Assembly (NCBI RefSeq): GCF_000412695.1
Contig: NC_021499.1
Coordinates: 1,674,001 to 1,738,000 of the forward strand
DNA length: 64,000 bases
Origin: Pseudomonas resinovorans NBRC 106553
GTDB taxonomy: Bacteria; Pseudomonadota; Gammaproteobacteria; Pseudomonadales; Pseudomonadaceae
Direction of reading: 5' to 3'
Part shown: positions 19,216 to 27,445 of the stretch, piece by piece
Layout of the letters: each line of letters starts with the position of its first letter
Numbering within the stretch: position 1 is the stretch's first letter
Made by a program: the position numbers and the translations under genes
The notes under the pieces: generated by a model
What the model saw: only the letters and a program-made list of their open reading frames with translations
The model's database searches: none
Told to the model about the DNA's origin: nothing

Positions 19216-19225
19216 GTGCGGGTCC

Positions 19226-20431
19226 TTACTGGGGGTCGCTGACGCGGAAAACGTGTTTCAGGTAGGCGACGAAGTTTTCGTCGCGGCATTGGGTCTTGCC
19301 CTGCTCATCGGAAATCTTCGCCACCGGCTGGCCGTTGCAGGCGGTCATCTTGATCACGATGTTCATCGGCTCGACGCCGGGGATGTCGCAGGTCAGGTTG
19401 GTGCCTATGCCGAAGCTGACGTGGATGCGCCCGTGCAACGCGCGGTAGAGCGCCAGGGCCCGGGGCAGGTCGAGGCCGTCGGAGAATACGAGGGTCTTGG
19501 TCAGCGGGTCTATGCCCAGCTTCTCGTAATGGCGGATGGCTTTTTCCGCCCATTGCAGCGGGTCGCCGGAGTCGTGGCGCAGTCCGTCGAAGAGCTTGGC
19601 GAAGTACAGGTCGAAGTCGCTGAGGAAGGCCTGCATGTTGATGCAGTCGGTCAGGGCGATGCCCAGCAGGCCGCGGTATTCCCGTACCCAGCAGTCGAGG
19701 GCGGCGATCTGGCTGTCGATCAGCCTGGGGCCGAGCTGCTGGTGGGCCATCAGCCACTCGTGGGCCATGGTGCCGATGGGCTTGAGGTCGTACTCGCGGG
19801 CCAGTTGCACGTTGCTGGTGCCGACGAAGCGGCCGGGGAAGTCGCGCTTGAGGATATGCACCACGTCTTCCTGGACCCGGTAGGAAAAGCGCCGGCGGGT
19901 GCCGAAGTCGGCCAGCTGGAAGCCCGCCAGTTCCTCGTCGCTGGCGTTGGCGCGCAGCCAGTCGAGCTTGCGGTAGAGCTGCTCGCGGGCCTGGACCAAT
20001 TGCACGTCGCGATAGCGGTAGCGGTTGCGGACCTCGCTGATGATCGCCAGCAGCGGGATCTCGAAGAGGATCACATGCAGCCAGGGGCCGCGCAGGCGCA
20101 CGCATAGCTGGCCGTCTTCGATGCCCACTTGCAGGTAGCGCAGGTTGAAGCGGAACAGGCTGAGGAACCGGGTGAAGTCCGGTTTGATGAAGGGGATGCG
20201 CTCGAGGAAGTTGAGCTGGTCGGAGGTGATGGAGATGTCGGCCAGTTGCTCGATCTGGTAGCGGATTTCCGCGAGGTAGGGCGTCAGGTCTTCATTGTTG
20301 CGGCAGCGGAACTCCCACTCGACTTCGGCGTTGGGGTAGTTGTGCAGCACCGCCTGCATCATGGTCAGCTTGTAGAAATCGGTGTCCAGCAGGTTCTGCA
20401 CGATGCGGCCGGAAAAGGCACTGTCAGCCAT
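19226..20431 (-). CDS. pncB: Nicotinate phosphoribosyltransferase
   Basis: The 401-residue enzyme makes nicotinate mononucleotide from nicotinate and PRPP, entering the Preiss-Handler route that nadE finishes. The N-terminus [17 protein letters not shown] and the internal [10 protein letters not shown] and [10 protein letters not shown] segments are typical. ATG 20431 (MADSAFSG) is used; the in-frame extension to 20578 runs into a palindromic repeat and is unlikely to be coding. Confidence 0.96.
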   Translation of the reverse strand: MADSAFSGRIVQNLLDTDFYKLTMMQAVLHNYPNAEVEWEFRCRNNEDLTPYLAEIRYQIEQLADISITSDQLNFLERIPFIKPDFTRFLSLFRFNLRYLQVGIEDGQLCVRLRGPWLHVILFEIPLLAIISEVRNRYRYRDVQLVQAREQLYRKLDWLRANASDEELAGFQLADFGTRRRFSYRVQEDVVHILKRDFPGRFVGTSNVQLAREYDLKPIGTMAHEWLMAHQQLGPRLIDSQIAALDCWVREYRGLLGIALTDCINMQAFLSDFDLYFAKLFDGLRHDSGDPLQWAEKAIRHYEKLGIDPLTKTLVFSDGLDLPRALALYRALHGRIHVSFGIGTNLTCDIPGVEPMNIVIKMTACNGQPVAKISDEQGKTQCRDENFVAYLKHVFRVSDPQ

Positions 20432-20527
20432 GGTCGGTTCTCGGGGCTCCGGGCAGCTGGCGAGGAAAGGGCGCAGGATGCGACAAGGGCGGGCTGTGCG
20501 CAAGCCAGCGGGATGGGGGATAAACCG

Positions 20528-20625
20528 TGTAGGGGCGAATTCATTCGCCAACCGGAACGCAGTTCCGGCCGGAAGCACCGAAGGGGGATGCTGTGCATCC
20601 CTTGGCGAATGAATTCGCCCCCACA
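20528..20625. repeat. Three-way-junction palindromic repeat, copy 1
   Basis: Outer arms TAGGGGCGAATTCATTCG... and its complement (20528-20551, 20602-20625) form a stem of about 22 bp. Two inner hairpins, each 7 bp with a 3-base loop, sit between: CCGGAAC-GCA-GTTCCGG and GGGATGC-TGT-GCATCCC. A second copy with the same plan but different inner stems is at 63408-63504. The rest of the pncB-quiP gap shows only the quiP terminator. Confidence 0.85.
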
Positions 20626-20655
20626 GGAAAGGCGGCTCACTGCCGGCGAGCAGGC

Positions 20656-20682
20656 AAAAGAAAAGGCGCCCGGGGGCGCCTT
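20656..20682 (-). terminator. Rho-independent terminator after quiP
   Basis: Read on the minus strand, AAGGCGCC, loop CCCG, GGCGCCTT is followed by TTCTTTT. It lies about 70 bases beyond the quiP stop codon. Confidence 0.85.
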
Positions 20683-20753
20683 GAAATGTGATCTATGGAG
20701 TAAGTCCACTGGATCAGAGTGGGTGGGCTGCGGGAAGTTCCGCCGCCCGCCGA

Positions 20754-23294
20754 TCATTTTTGCGGTGTCAGCATCAGGCGCTTGGTGCCATAGACGGCAT
20801 CGAGGTTCTGCGGCTGGAAGGGGAACTTCATGTAGCGCGCCTTGAGCCAGGCATCGATGCCGTCGGCGTAGTGCGGGCTGGCCGGGTTGCCCGACTGGCC
20901 GGTGCTGTTCATGCCGATCATGGGTTCGGGCTGGCCGAAGTCGACGATGATGCGCATGGCCGGGATCAGCCAGGTGTCGAAGTCCTGCGCCCAATGGTAG
21001 GCGGCGACGTTGAGGGTGCTGTGGTCGCCACCGGCCGGGTAGGGGCCGCGGTCCAGGTAACCCTTCAGCGCGTTGATGCCGGCGCGCTGGCTGGCGGTCA
21101 TGAAGGGCGCCACCTGGGTGCTTTCGCTGATCCAGCTATAGGTGTGCAGCTTGCCCCATTGCCAGGCCTTGCGGTCGGCGCCCAGGCGGCTTTCCGCGAA
21201 GCGGGTGGCGGCGGCCAGACTGCGGGCGAGGATGGCCGGCTTGTCTTCCTTCTGCGCCGTGTTGACGTCGTCCCAGAAGGGGCTGTCGACGCGGCCGAGC
21301 AGGTGGTCGGCCTGGGCCGAGTAGGAGAGGTCGGCGTTCTGCACCAGGGCGCGCCAGGCCGGGCTGGTTTCCGGGCCCAGTTCATCGAGGAAGATCTGCC
21401 GCGCGCTTTCGTGGAGGAAGGCGCCGTAGTAGGCGGCGTCTGCCGAGGTCGGGCTGAGGCGGCCGTCGAAGGCCAGCAGGCGGTCGAGGCCTTCCCGGGC
21501 CAGGGGTCGCTCGGCCGGCGGCAGGGCGTCGATGGCCTGCTTCAGCGGCTGGGCCATGCCCGGGTCCTGGAACATGGCCTTGAGCTTGGCGGGGAAGGGG
21601 CTGGTCTGGTCGTACTGCATGGCGATCATGCTCTGCCAGTCGTGCTTGCCGCTGCCAGCCAGTTCGGCGATGCGCTCGGCGCGCTCCGGGTAATACCAGG
21701 AGTTGGAGAGCTGCACGCCGTAGCCGCCCTGCACGGTGCGCTGGTTGGCAGTGCCCAGCCAGCCTTGGGCCGGGTTCTGGTCGTACGGATGGAGCATGGG
21801 GTCGGCGAAGCCGTCCCAATCGTAGCGGCCGTCCCAGCCGGGGGAGGGCAGCAGGCCACGACCTTCGCGGCGATTGGGGTAGCGGCCGGTGACCTGCCAG
21901 GCGATGTTCTTGGCGTCGGCGTAGAGGATGTTCAGGCCCATGGCGCGGATAGAACGGGTGGCTTCGTGGGCCTGTTCCACCGATTGCGCGCGGGACAGGG
22001 CGAAGAAGGCGTCCAGGGACTGGTCGTTCTCGAACTGGCTGGTCTGCAGGGCGATGCCGTAGCCGCTCTTGATCTCCAGGGGCTGCAGCGGGTGCTTGCG
22101 TTGGCCGAGGACCGAGTTCAGCAGCGGGCCGTGGCGGGTCTCAAAGATCACCTCGCGCACCGGGCGTTCGCCCTTGATGAAAAAGGTCTCCATGCGTTCG
22201 CTGGCCGGCAGCCATTTGCCGTCGGCCTGGTAGAGGAGGCGGTTGCCTTCGCGGCGGACCTTCTCCAGGAACAGGTCCTGGTTGTCGCCCATGACCATGG
22301 TCATGCCCCAGGCCAGTTTGCCGTTGTAGCCGGCGACCACGGCCGGCACACCGGCGATGGAGACGCCGGCGGCCTGGAATTTCGGCGAACGGATCTGCAC
22401 GAAGTTCCACACCGAGGGCATGGCGATGGGCAGGTGGGTGTCGTTGGCCAGGATGCTGCGGCCATTGCGGGTGTTCTGCGGGGCGATGGCCCAGTTGTTC
22501 GAGGCGGCCACGCCGAGCATGTTCAGCTCGGCGATCTGTCCGGCGGCGTCGTTGAGCGCGGCCAGCCCCGGGATCTGCCCGCCCAGTTGCAGGCCCTTGA
22601 GCTTCTCGGCTTCCTCGACGGGCAGCGGCTCGTCGGGGTAGATGGGGGTCAGCCAGGCCAGCTTGTCGGCACCGACCTTCTGTGCGATGACCAGGGAGGC
22701 GATCTCTTCCTGCAGGTTCACCGACAGGCCGAAGTTCAGCAGGGCGAAGATCAGCGCCGAGTCTTCCGGCTTCCAGTAGCCCGGGCGGTAGCCGGACTCG
22801 GCCAGGTCCATCGGCAGGTTGTCGCGGTAGCGGTACAGGTAGGCGTTGACGCCACGGGCGTAGACCGCGAAGAACTCCTTCAGGCGCGGCGAGGCGTTCT
22901 TGTAAAGGATGTCGGCACTTTTGCGCAGGTTCACCGCGCGCATGAAGCGGTCGATCTCCAGTACACCGGGCCCCGCCATTTCGGCCAGGCGACCTTCGGC
23001 CATCAGGCGCATGCCGACCATCTGGCTGAGGCGGTCGGAGGCATGCACGTAACCGAGGGTGAACAGGGCGTCGTGGAAGGTGGTGGTTTCGATCAGCGGC
23101 ATGCCCAGCGGGTTGCGGCGGATCGACACGCTCTGGGCCAGGCCCTTGACCGGCTGGAAGCCGGAGGTGGGCGGCAGGCTGCCGGCGTAGCGGCTGTCCA
23201 GCCAGGACTGGCAGCCACTGAGGCCGATCATGGCGCCAGCGGCGGCGGCAACGCAGAACCGGGGAAGGAAGCGCTTGAAGGCTGGCGAAGCCAT
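20754..23294 (-). CDS. quiP: QuiP-type acyl-homoserine-lactone acylase (penicillin acylase family)
   Basis: The 846-residue Ntn-hydrolase precursor matches the length and, from memory, most of the sequence of P. aeruginosa QuiP, which removes acyl chains from long-chain homoserine-lactone signals. The N-terminus is a signal with lipobox-like LSGC (Cys28). The autoprocessing nucleophile is Ser265 in [10 protein letters not shown], which becomes the N-terminus of the beta subunit. Later family segments include [11 protein letters not shown] and [14 protein letters not shown]. It acts in the periplasm or membrane. It is a single gene with its own terminator. Substrate range is inferred from QuiP. 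Confidence 0.93.
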   Translation of the reverse strand: MASPAFKRFLPRFCVAAAAGAMIGLSGCQSWLDSRYAGSLPPTSGFQPVKGLAQSVSIRRNPLGMPLIETTTFHDALFTLGYVHASDRLSQMVGMRLMAEGRLAEMAGPGVLEIDRFMRAVNLRKSADILYKNASPRLKEFFAVYARGVNAYLYRYRDNLPMDLAESGYRPGYWKPEDSALIFALLNFGLSVNLQEEIASLVIAQKVGADKLAWLTPIYPDEPLPVEEAEKLKGLQLGGQIPGLAALNDAAGQIAELNMLGVAASNNWAIAPQNTRNGRSILANDTHLPIAMPSVWNFVQIRSPKFQAAGVSIAGVPAVVAGYNGKLAWGMTMVMGDNQDLFLEKVRREGNRLLYQADGKWLPASERMETFFIKGERPVREVIFETRHGPLLNSVLGQRKHPLQPLEIKSGYGIALQTSQFENDQSLDAFFALSRAQSVEQAHEATRSIRAMGLNILYADAKNIAWQVTGRYPNRREGRGLLPSPGWDGRYDWDGFADPMLHPYDQNPAQGWLGTANQRTVQGGYGVQLSNSWYYPERAERIAELAGSGKHDWQSMIAMQYDQTSPFPAKLKAMFQDPGMAQPLKQAIDALPPAERPLAREGLDRLLAFDGRLSPTSADAAYYGAFLHESARQIFLDELGPETSPAWRALVQNADLSYSAQADHLLGRVDSPFWDDVNTAQKEDKPAILARSLAAATRFAESRLGADRKAWQWGKLHTYSWISESTQVAPFMTASQRAGINALKGYLDRGPYPAGGDHSTLNVAAYHWAQDFDTWLIPAMRIIVDFGQPEPMIGMNSTGQSGNPASPHYADGIDAWLKARYMKFPFQPQNLDAVYGTKRLMLTPQK

Positions 23295-23376
23295 GGAAGG
23301 GGCTCTCCTCGCGAGGGCATTGAATAAAACGCGCTACGTTAGTGAGCCGCCTTGCGCCGCGCAAGCGCCGTCCGGG

Positions 23377-24027
23377 TTACTTTTTCACGGCGGCCGGGTT
23401 CACCTGCTCCACCAGAGCGTAAGCGCGGACCGTGGCCGGGCGCGCCTGGATGCCCAGGTACCAGCGCTTGAGGTTGGGGAAATCCTCCAGGTCCTGTTCC
23501 TGCCAGGCGTGGCGGTCGATCCAGGGGTAGATGGCCATGTCGGCGATGCTGTACTCGGCGCCGGCGACAAAGGTGCGGTCGGCCAGGCGCTTGTCCAGGA
23601 CGCCGTACAGTCGCGCGGTTTCCTTCATGTAGCGCTGGATGGCGTAGGGCAGCTTTTCCGGGGCGAAGCGGTTGAAGTGGTGGTTCTGCCCAGCCATCGG
23701 GCCGAGGCCGCCCATCTGCCAGAACAACCATTGCAGGCACTCCTGGCGGCCACGCAGGTCCTGCGGGATGAAGCGGCCGGTCTTTTCCGCCAGGTACAAG
23801 AGGATGGCGCCGGATTCGAACAGCGACAGCGGCTCGCCGCCGTCGGCGGGCTGCTGGTCGACTATGGCGGGGATGCGGTTGTTCGGCGAAATCTTCAGGA
23901 AGTGCGGCTGGAACTGCTCGTCCTTGCCGATGTTGATCGGGTGGATGCGGTAGGGCAGGCCGGCTTCTTCGAGGAACAGGCTGACCTTGTGGCCGTTGGG
24001 GGTGGTCCAGTAGTACAGGTCGATCAT
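23377..24027 (-). CDS. Glutathione S-transferase family protein (YfcG/YghU-like)
   Basis: The 216-residue protein has an N-terminal thioredoxin-fold GST domain beginning MIDLYYWTTPNGHKVSLFLEE, with KISPNNRIPAI and FESGAIL glutathione contacts, and a helical C-terminal domain. The TTPNGHK signature and lack of a Cys suit the Nu-class disulfide-bond oxidoreductases of the YfcG type. ATG 24027 is used because the N-terminal fold starts there; the longer frame adds no recognisable residues. Confidence 0.9.
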   Translation of the reverse strand: MIDLYYWTTPNGHKVSLFLEEAGLPYRIHPINIGKDEQFQPHFLKISPNNRIPAIVDQQPADGGEPLSLFESGAILLYLAEKTGRFIPQDLRGRQECLQWLFWQMGGLGPMAGQNHHFNRFAPEKLPYAIQRYMKETARLYGVLDKRLADRTFVAGAEYSIADMAIYPWIDRHAWQEQDLEDFPNLKRWYLGIQARPATVRAYALVEQVNPAAVKK

Positions 24028-24067
24028 CGGTGGGGCTCCAGGGGATTTTCCAGCGCGCGGAAACGAA

Positions 24068-24090
24068 CAGGCCCGCACTAGGCGGGCCTG
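24068..24090 (-). terminator. Hairpin after the His-rich SEC-C gene
   Basis: CAGGCCCGC, loop ACTAG, GCGGGCCTG: a perfect 9-bp stem 17 bases past the stop, with T-rich DNA beyond it on the minus strand (CTGTTCGTTT). Confidence 0.75.
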
Positions 24091-24106
24091 GGAGCGTGCA
24101 TCGGCG

Positions 24107-24307
24107 TCAGGCGCCGTGGCACTTCTTGAACTTCTTCTGGCTGCCGCACGGGCAGGGATCGTTGCGACCCACTTCCTTCAGCGGATTGCGCACCGGCTCC
24201 TGGTGGCCGTGATTGCAGTGCGGGCCATGCACGTGGCCGGGGTGATCGTGGTCGTGGTCATGGTCGTGATTGCAGTTCGGACCATGGACGTGGGGTTCTT
24301 GGCTCAT
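24107..24307 (-). CDS. His-rich SEC-C motif protein
   Basis: The 66-residue protein has a C-terminal SEC-C zinc-binding motif ([17 protein letters not shown], residues 49-65). Its N-terminal half is a metal-binding run made of two similar units, [17 protein letters not shown] and [15 protein letters not shown] motifs bind Zn(II) and occur at the end of SecA and in many small proteins. The His/Cys run could bind Ni, Zn or Cu; this is inference. It lies 8 bases after the LEA14-like lipoprotein gene, so they are probably co-transcribed. Confidence 0.88.
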   Translation of the reverse strand: MSQEPHVHGPNCNHDHDHDHDHPGHVHGPHCNHGHQEPVRNPLKEVGRNDPCPCGSQKKFKKCHGA

Positions 24308-24314
24308 GAAAGTA

Positions 24315-24815
24315 CTACTCCGGAATGTAACTGCCGGGGATTATCTCGCCATTGCGGCTCAGGTGCACGCTCTTGCCGAACATGAATCCCGTCTTCACCT
24401 CGCCCTGGAGCCGGTACTTGATGGGCTCGTCGGGCTTTTCCAGGAGTTTGACGATGTACTTCATGTGCCGCCACAGGTTGGTCCGCACCGGTACCTCGAA
24501 GGTATGGCTGCCATGGGCGGGCACGGTGAACCAGGTGCTGGATTCGCCGGCGGCCAGCTTCACGTCATTGAGGTGCACGGTGTAGTTCAGTCCGCGCACG
24601 GGCAGGCTCACATCGTTGGGGTTGTCGATGCGAAAACGCAGGACGAACTGCTGCTCCAGCAGCTTGGCGCGAACCACGTCCACCTTGAGCAGGCGAATTT
24701 CGGGTTCCTGGAAGCTGCCGGTGAACCAGGTGGAACATCCGCTGAGGCCCGAAAATGGGAGGGCGAAGACAAACAGTAGGCTGAGAATTCTTATCATTTG
24801 CGCCTGGGAAAACAT
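24315..24815 (-). CDS. LEA14-like (water stress/hypersensitive domain) lipoprotein
   Basis: The 166-residue protein has a lipoprotein signal ending GLSGC (residues 24-28) and a single beta-sandwich LEA type 2 domain ([22 protein letters not shown]... [10 protein letters not shown]). GGAG 7 bases before ATG 24815 favours that start over the internal Met six codons later. Such proteins are found attached to bacterial membranes; their role is unclear. It precedes the SEC-C gene in a two-gene unit. Confidence 0.85.
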   Translation of the reverse strand: MFSQAQMIRILSLLFVFALPFSGLSGCSTWFTGSFQEPEIRLLKVDVVRAKLLEQQFVLRFRIDNPNDVSLPVRGLNYTVHLNDVKLAAGESSTWFTVPAHGSHTFEVPVRTNLWRHMKYIVKLLEKPDEPIKYRLQGEVKTGFMFGKSVHLSRNGEIIPGSYIPE

Positions 24816-24929
24816 TGCAATACTCCAAGTGACGCTCCAGTGTAACAAGCAACTGCTTGGCCGCAAGCGGTTGTAGGGGGAAAAAAAGCTGCGCCATACT
24901 GCAGGGCAAATCGGACAGGAGTATGACCA

Positions 24930-25499
24930 ATGGGTCGTTACGAGATCGCCTTCTCCGGGAAGCTGGTAGCCGGGGCGCAGCTGGAGCTGGTGCAGGCGAA
25001 CATGGCCAAGCTGTTCCAGGCCGACGCCACGCGCGTGGCCATGCTTTTCTCAGGCCGGCGCGTGATCCTCAAGAACAACCTGGATGAGGCAACCGCGGAG
25101 AAATATCGCGTTACCCTGGAGCGTGCCGGCGCACTGGTCGAGGTGCTGTCCATGGAGCCGGTGATCGAGGAAGTGGAGCTGGCTCCGCCGCCGGAACCGG
25201 AACCCGAGGTCCAGTCCGCGCCGGCCGCCGCCGAGACGCAGGCCGGTGTGCGCAATCGCCTGAAAGTGGTGCCGCGGGACGAATACATGGCCGCCTTCGT
25301 CGGGGTGGACGCGCCGGACTTCGGTATCGCCCCGGTCGGCGCCGACCTGCAGGACAGCAAGCCGCAGGCGCCGGCGCCGCGCTTCGACCTTTCCAGCCTC
25401 AGCCTGGCGCCGGTGGGCAGCGACATGGGGCAGGCGAAGTCGTCCGCCGTGGAACCGCCGCCGGATACCTCGCACCTGCGCCTGGAAGAGCGCAAATAG
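24930..25499 (+). CDS. Conserved hypothetical protein with an N-terminal alpha/beta domain
   Basis: The 189-residue protein has no signal peptide. Residues 1-75 form a compact domain (RYEIAFSGKLVAGAQLELV...LFSGRRVILKNNLDEATAEKYRVTLERAG). I recall many proteobacterial proteins beginning this way, often with variable tails. Residues 80-189 are Pro/Ala/Glu-rich and likely disordered, with two similar short segments, DFGIAPVGADLQD and SLAPVGSDMGQ. The start has AGGAGT upstream. Divergent from the LEA14-like gene. Function unknown. Confidence 0.8.
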   Translation: MGRYEIAFSGKLVAGAQLELVQANMAKLFQADATRVAMLFSGRRVILKNNLDEATAEKYRVTLERAGALVEVLSMEPVIEEVELAPPPEPEPEVQSAPAAAETQAGVRNRLKVVPRDEYMAAFVGVDAPDFGIAPVGADLQDSKPQAPAPRFDLSSLSLAPVGSDMGQAKSSAVEPPPDTSHLRLEERK

Positions 25500-25519
25500 A
25501 CAGCAGCCAGATAGAAAGC

Positions 25520-25546
25520 AGAAGGCCCGCGATATGCGGGCCTTCT
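25520..25546. terminator. Bidirectional terminator between convergent genes
   Basis: AGAAGGCCCGC, loop GATAT, GCGGGCCTTCT: a perfect 11-bp stem between the stop codons of two convergent genes. Confidence 0.88.
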
Positions 25547-25556
25547 GGTTCTTGCA

Positions 25557-26027
25557 TCAGAAGTAGCTCGAACAGCACTTCTTGTATTTCTGCCGGCTGC
25601 CACAGGGGCAAGGGTCGTTGCGCCCGGCCGTGACCTGCACCGTGGGGTCCAGGAAGTACCAGCGGCCGTCCGCCTGGACGAAGGCCGAACGCTCGCGGTG
25701 GCTGTGTTCGCCGCCCTCGTCGTGCCAGCGCGCGGTGAAGGTGACGAAGGCGTGCTCGGGCTGGCCGCCCAGCAGTTCGTGGGCTTCCACTTCGAGACCG
25801 AGCCAGGTGCTGGACAAGCTCCAGGCGCGGATCGCCTCTACATCCAGGCCCCCGCGTTGGGCGGGCAGGGTAGTTTCCACCAGGTAGTCCACCAGGCCCA
25901 GCACATAGGCGCTGTAGCGCGAGCGCATCAGCGCTTCGGCGCTGGCGGCGGGGTGGCCGGCGTGATGGCGGCCACAGCAGACCTCGAGGAGGTTGCCGCT
26001 ACCGCAGGGACAGATCGCGGTGCTCAT
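25557..26027 (-). CDS. YchJ-family SEC-C protein
   Basis: The 156-residue protein has SEC-C zinc motifs at both ends: [14 protein letters not shown] (residues 6-19) and [16 protein letters not shown] near the C-terminus. Between them is an NTF2-like domain ([32 protein letters not shown]). This is the YchJ/UPF0225 layout; the function is unknown. ATG 26027 ([11 protein letters not shown]) is used rather than a GTG three codons earlier. It starts 2 bases after the stop of the upstream gene, so the two are translationally coupled. Confidence 0.92.
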   Translation of the reverse strand: MSTAICPCGSGNLLEVCCGRHHAGHPAASAEALMRSRYSAYVLGLVDYLVETTLPAQRGGLDVEAIRAWSLSSTWLGLEVEAHELLGGQPEHAFVTFTARWHDEGGEHSHRERSAFVQADGRWYFLDPTVQVTAGRNDPCPCGSRQKYKKCCSSYF

Positions 26028-26029
26028 GT

Positions 26030-26527
26030 TTACCACCAGTACTTGCCGAAGTTTTGCGGGTTGGCCCAGAACTTCGCGTTCAGCCAGTCGGGGACCTGCT
26101 TGTACTCGCGCAGGTCATAGGTGAACAGCGTCACAGTCTGAGCTTCGCGTTGGAAGCGCTCGCTGGCCTGGAGCGCCAGGGAGAAGAAGTCGGTGTCCTG
26201 CCAGCCGCAGGCACTGAGGTCCGCGAGCACCGCCACGCGGCTGGCATTGAGGTTGCGGATGCCGCCGAGCAATTCCAGGCCGGAACGCTTGGGCAGGTGT
26301 TCCAGGCAGTCGGCCAGCAGCGCCAGGTCGAAGCGGCACGCGGCCTGTTCGGCCGGCAGCGGGCCGGCGGGAACCTGCACCACCTGGCAGTCGGGGTGGG
26401 CGGCGGCGAAGGCTTCGAGCGCCGGGAGCGGGCTGTTGCCCACCAGCAACAGACGCTGCGGAGCGCAGCGTTCGAGCAGGGCCGCAAGGGCTTGCTGGGG
26501 AGTGCGGGAAGAGAAGCTGTCAGTCAT
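26030..26527 (-). CDS. DUF6231-like protein
   Basis: A 165-residue soluble protein with a Rossmann-like pattern ([26 protein letters not shown]... [16 protein letters not shown]) that recalls degenerate class I methyltransferases. The glycine-rich SAM loop is not convincing (LVGNSPL). I recall this as DUF6231 in Pseudomonas. It ends in an aromatic tail, [13 protein letters not shown] 26527 has GAGG 7 bases upstream. It probably forms an operon with the YchJ-like gene. Function unknown. Confidence 0.78.
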   Translation of the reverse strand: MTDSFSSRTPQQALAALLERCAPQRLLLVGNSPLPALEAFAAAHPDCQVVQVPAGPLPAEQAACRFDLALLADCLEHLPKRSGLELLGGIRNLNASRVAVLADLSACGWQDTDFFSLALQASERFQREAQTVTLFTYDLREYKQVPDWLNAKFWANPQNFGKYWW

Positions 26528-26657
26528 CGAAAGTCCTCGAACAGGTAGGTCAAGACTAGCCTGAAGGCAAGTCATGGCCTAGTGCTGGCGGTTTCCGAAG
26601 TGGGCGTCTTTACTCCCTAGTTGTCGGTATGGGCCGATTCTAAGAGGAGACTCGCTT

Positions 26658-27350
26658 ATGAGCATTACACGGATAGCTTTACCCCTTGTTCTATTGGTGT
26701 CCAGCTTGCTGGCCGGTTGCTCCGGCCTTCAGAAGACCGACTGGCCCAAGTGCGCTGCAGTAGGGGGTGTGGTAGGTGCGGGGCTGGGTGCGATTGAAAG
26801 CAGCACTTACGCCGGTTGGGGCGCGCTGATTGGTGCCGGTACGGCGGCTGCCTATTGCTGGGTGCATGGCGATGGCGACGAAGACGGCGATGGCGTACCT
26901 GATAGCCGCGACAAGTGCCCTGGCACACCGCGTGGCACACCGGTTGACGCTGATGGTTGCCCGATCAAAGAAGAGGTGGTTGAGGAAGTGGTAGTCGTCG
27001 AGCACGAAACCATCGTGGTTCGCGACCTGCTGTTCGCCTTCGACTCCTCGAAACTCAATGAGGCCAGCCAAGCGAACCTGGACACTGTTGCCAGCCGACT
27101 GAAGAACGAAGCTCCGAACGCCAAGCTGAGCATCACTGGTCACACCGACAGCGTTGGCACCGAAGAATACAACCAGGGGCTGTCCGAACGCCGTGCTCAA
27201 GCGGTGGCCGACTACTTGGTGCGTAGCGGTATCCCGGCAGCGAACATCGTTAGCGTCACTGGCGCGGGCGAGCTCCAGCCGATCGCCGACAACGCCACCA
27301 AAGATGGCCGTGCGATGAACCGTCGCGTGGAAATCCAGATCGACCGTTAA
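26658..27350 (+). CDS. OmpA-family lipoprotein 1
   Basis: The 230-residue protein has a lipoprotein signal with lipobox LLAGC (Cys21), a Gly-rich hydrophobic stretch (GGVVGAGLGAIESSTYAGWGALIGAGTAA), a calcium-binding thrombospondin-3-like segment (DGDEDGDGVPDSRDKCPGT) and a C-terminal OmpA peptidoglycan-binding domain (ITGHTDSVGTEEYNQGLSERRA; NRRVEIQID). It anchors the outer membrane to the cell wall. It starts behind AAGAGGAG. A paralogue follows 95 bases later. A 13-base match to an arm of the 29.4-kb repeat lies just upstream. Confidence 0.93.
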   Translation: MSITRIALPLVLLVSSLLAGCSGLQKTDWPKCAAVGGVVGAGLGAIESSTYAGWGALIGAGTAAAYCWVHGDGDEDGDGVPDSRDKCPGTPRGTPVDADGCPIKEEVVEEVVVVEHETIVVRDLLFAFDSSKLNEASQANLDTVASRLKNEAPNAKLSITGHTDSVGTEEYNQGLSERRAQAVADYLVRSGIPAANIVSVTGAGELQPIADNATKDGRAMNRRVEIQIDR

Positions 27351-27363
27351 CCCCGGAATGCCT

Positions 27364-27386
27364 GCGGCGCACGCCTTGTGTGCCGC
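27364..27386 (+). terminator. Hairpin after OmpA-family lipoprotein 1
   Basis: GCGGCGCAC, loop GCCTT, GTGTGCCGC: a 9-bp stem with one G-T pair. No T-tract follows, so it may only attenuate. Confidence 0.45.
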
Positions 27387-27402
27387 GGGTCCCGGGTCTT
27401 TA

Positions 27403-27437
27403 CTCCTGTGTTACCGGTGTGTCCGGTGACACAGGAG
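27403..27437 (+). promoter_or_regulatory. Hairpin that buries the ribosome binding site of OmpA-family lipoprotein 2
   Basis: CTCCTGTGTTACCGG pairs with CCGGTGACACAGGAG (14 Watson-Crick pairs and one G-T) around a 5-base loop. The 3' arm ends in AGGAG, the ribosome binding site 8 bases before ATG 27446, so the folded RNA would block translation initiation. This could be a thermometer-like or protein-regulated switch; that role is inference. Confidence 0.6.
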
Positions 27438-27445
27438 CCCCTCCC

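Noticed and set aside
20432..20578. N-terminal extension of pncB by 49 codons
   Set aside because: The extension lies partly in a palindromic repeat, lacks family sequence, and ATG 20431 matches the usual pncB start.
20528..20625. Cloverleaf-like fold taken as a possible tRNA or tRNA-like gene
   Set aside because: The outer stem is about 22 bp, there is no anticodon arm, T-loop sequence or CCA end, and a second copy lies in unrelated intergenic DNA.
20688..23327. An 879-codon plus-strand frame over quiP
   Set aside because: Shadow of quiP on the other strand with no recognisable fold; it would also cross the quiP terminator and start.
26030..26527. Call as an active methyltransferase
   Set aside because: The Rossmann pattern is present but the SAM-binding glycine loop is poor (LVGNSPL), so only the family-level name is given.
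27403..27437. Hairpin read as a transcription terminator
   Set aside because: No T-tract follows and the arm contains the ribosome binding site of the next gene, so translational control is a better reading.
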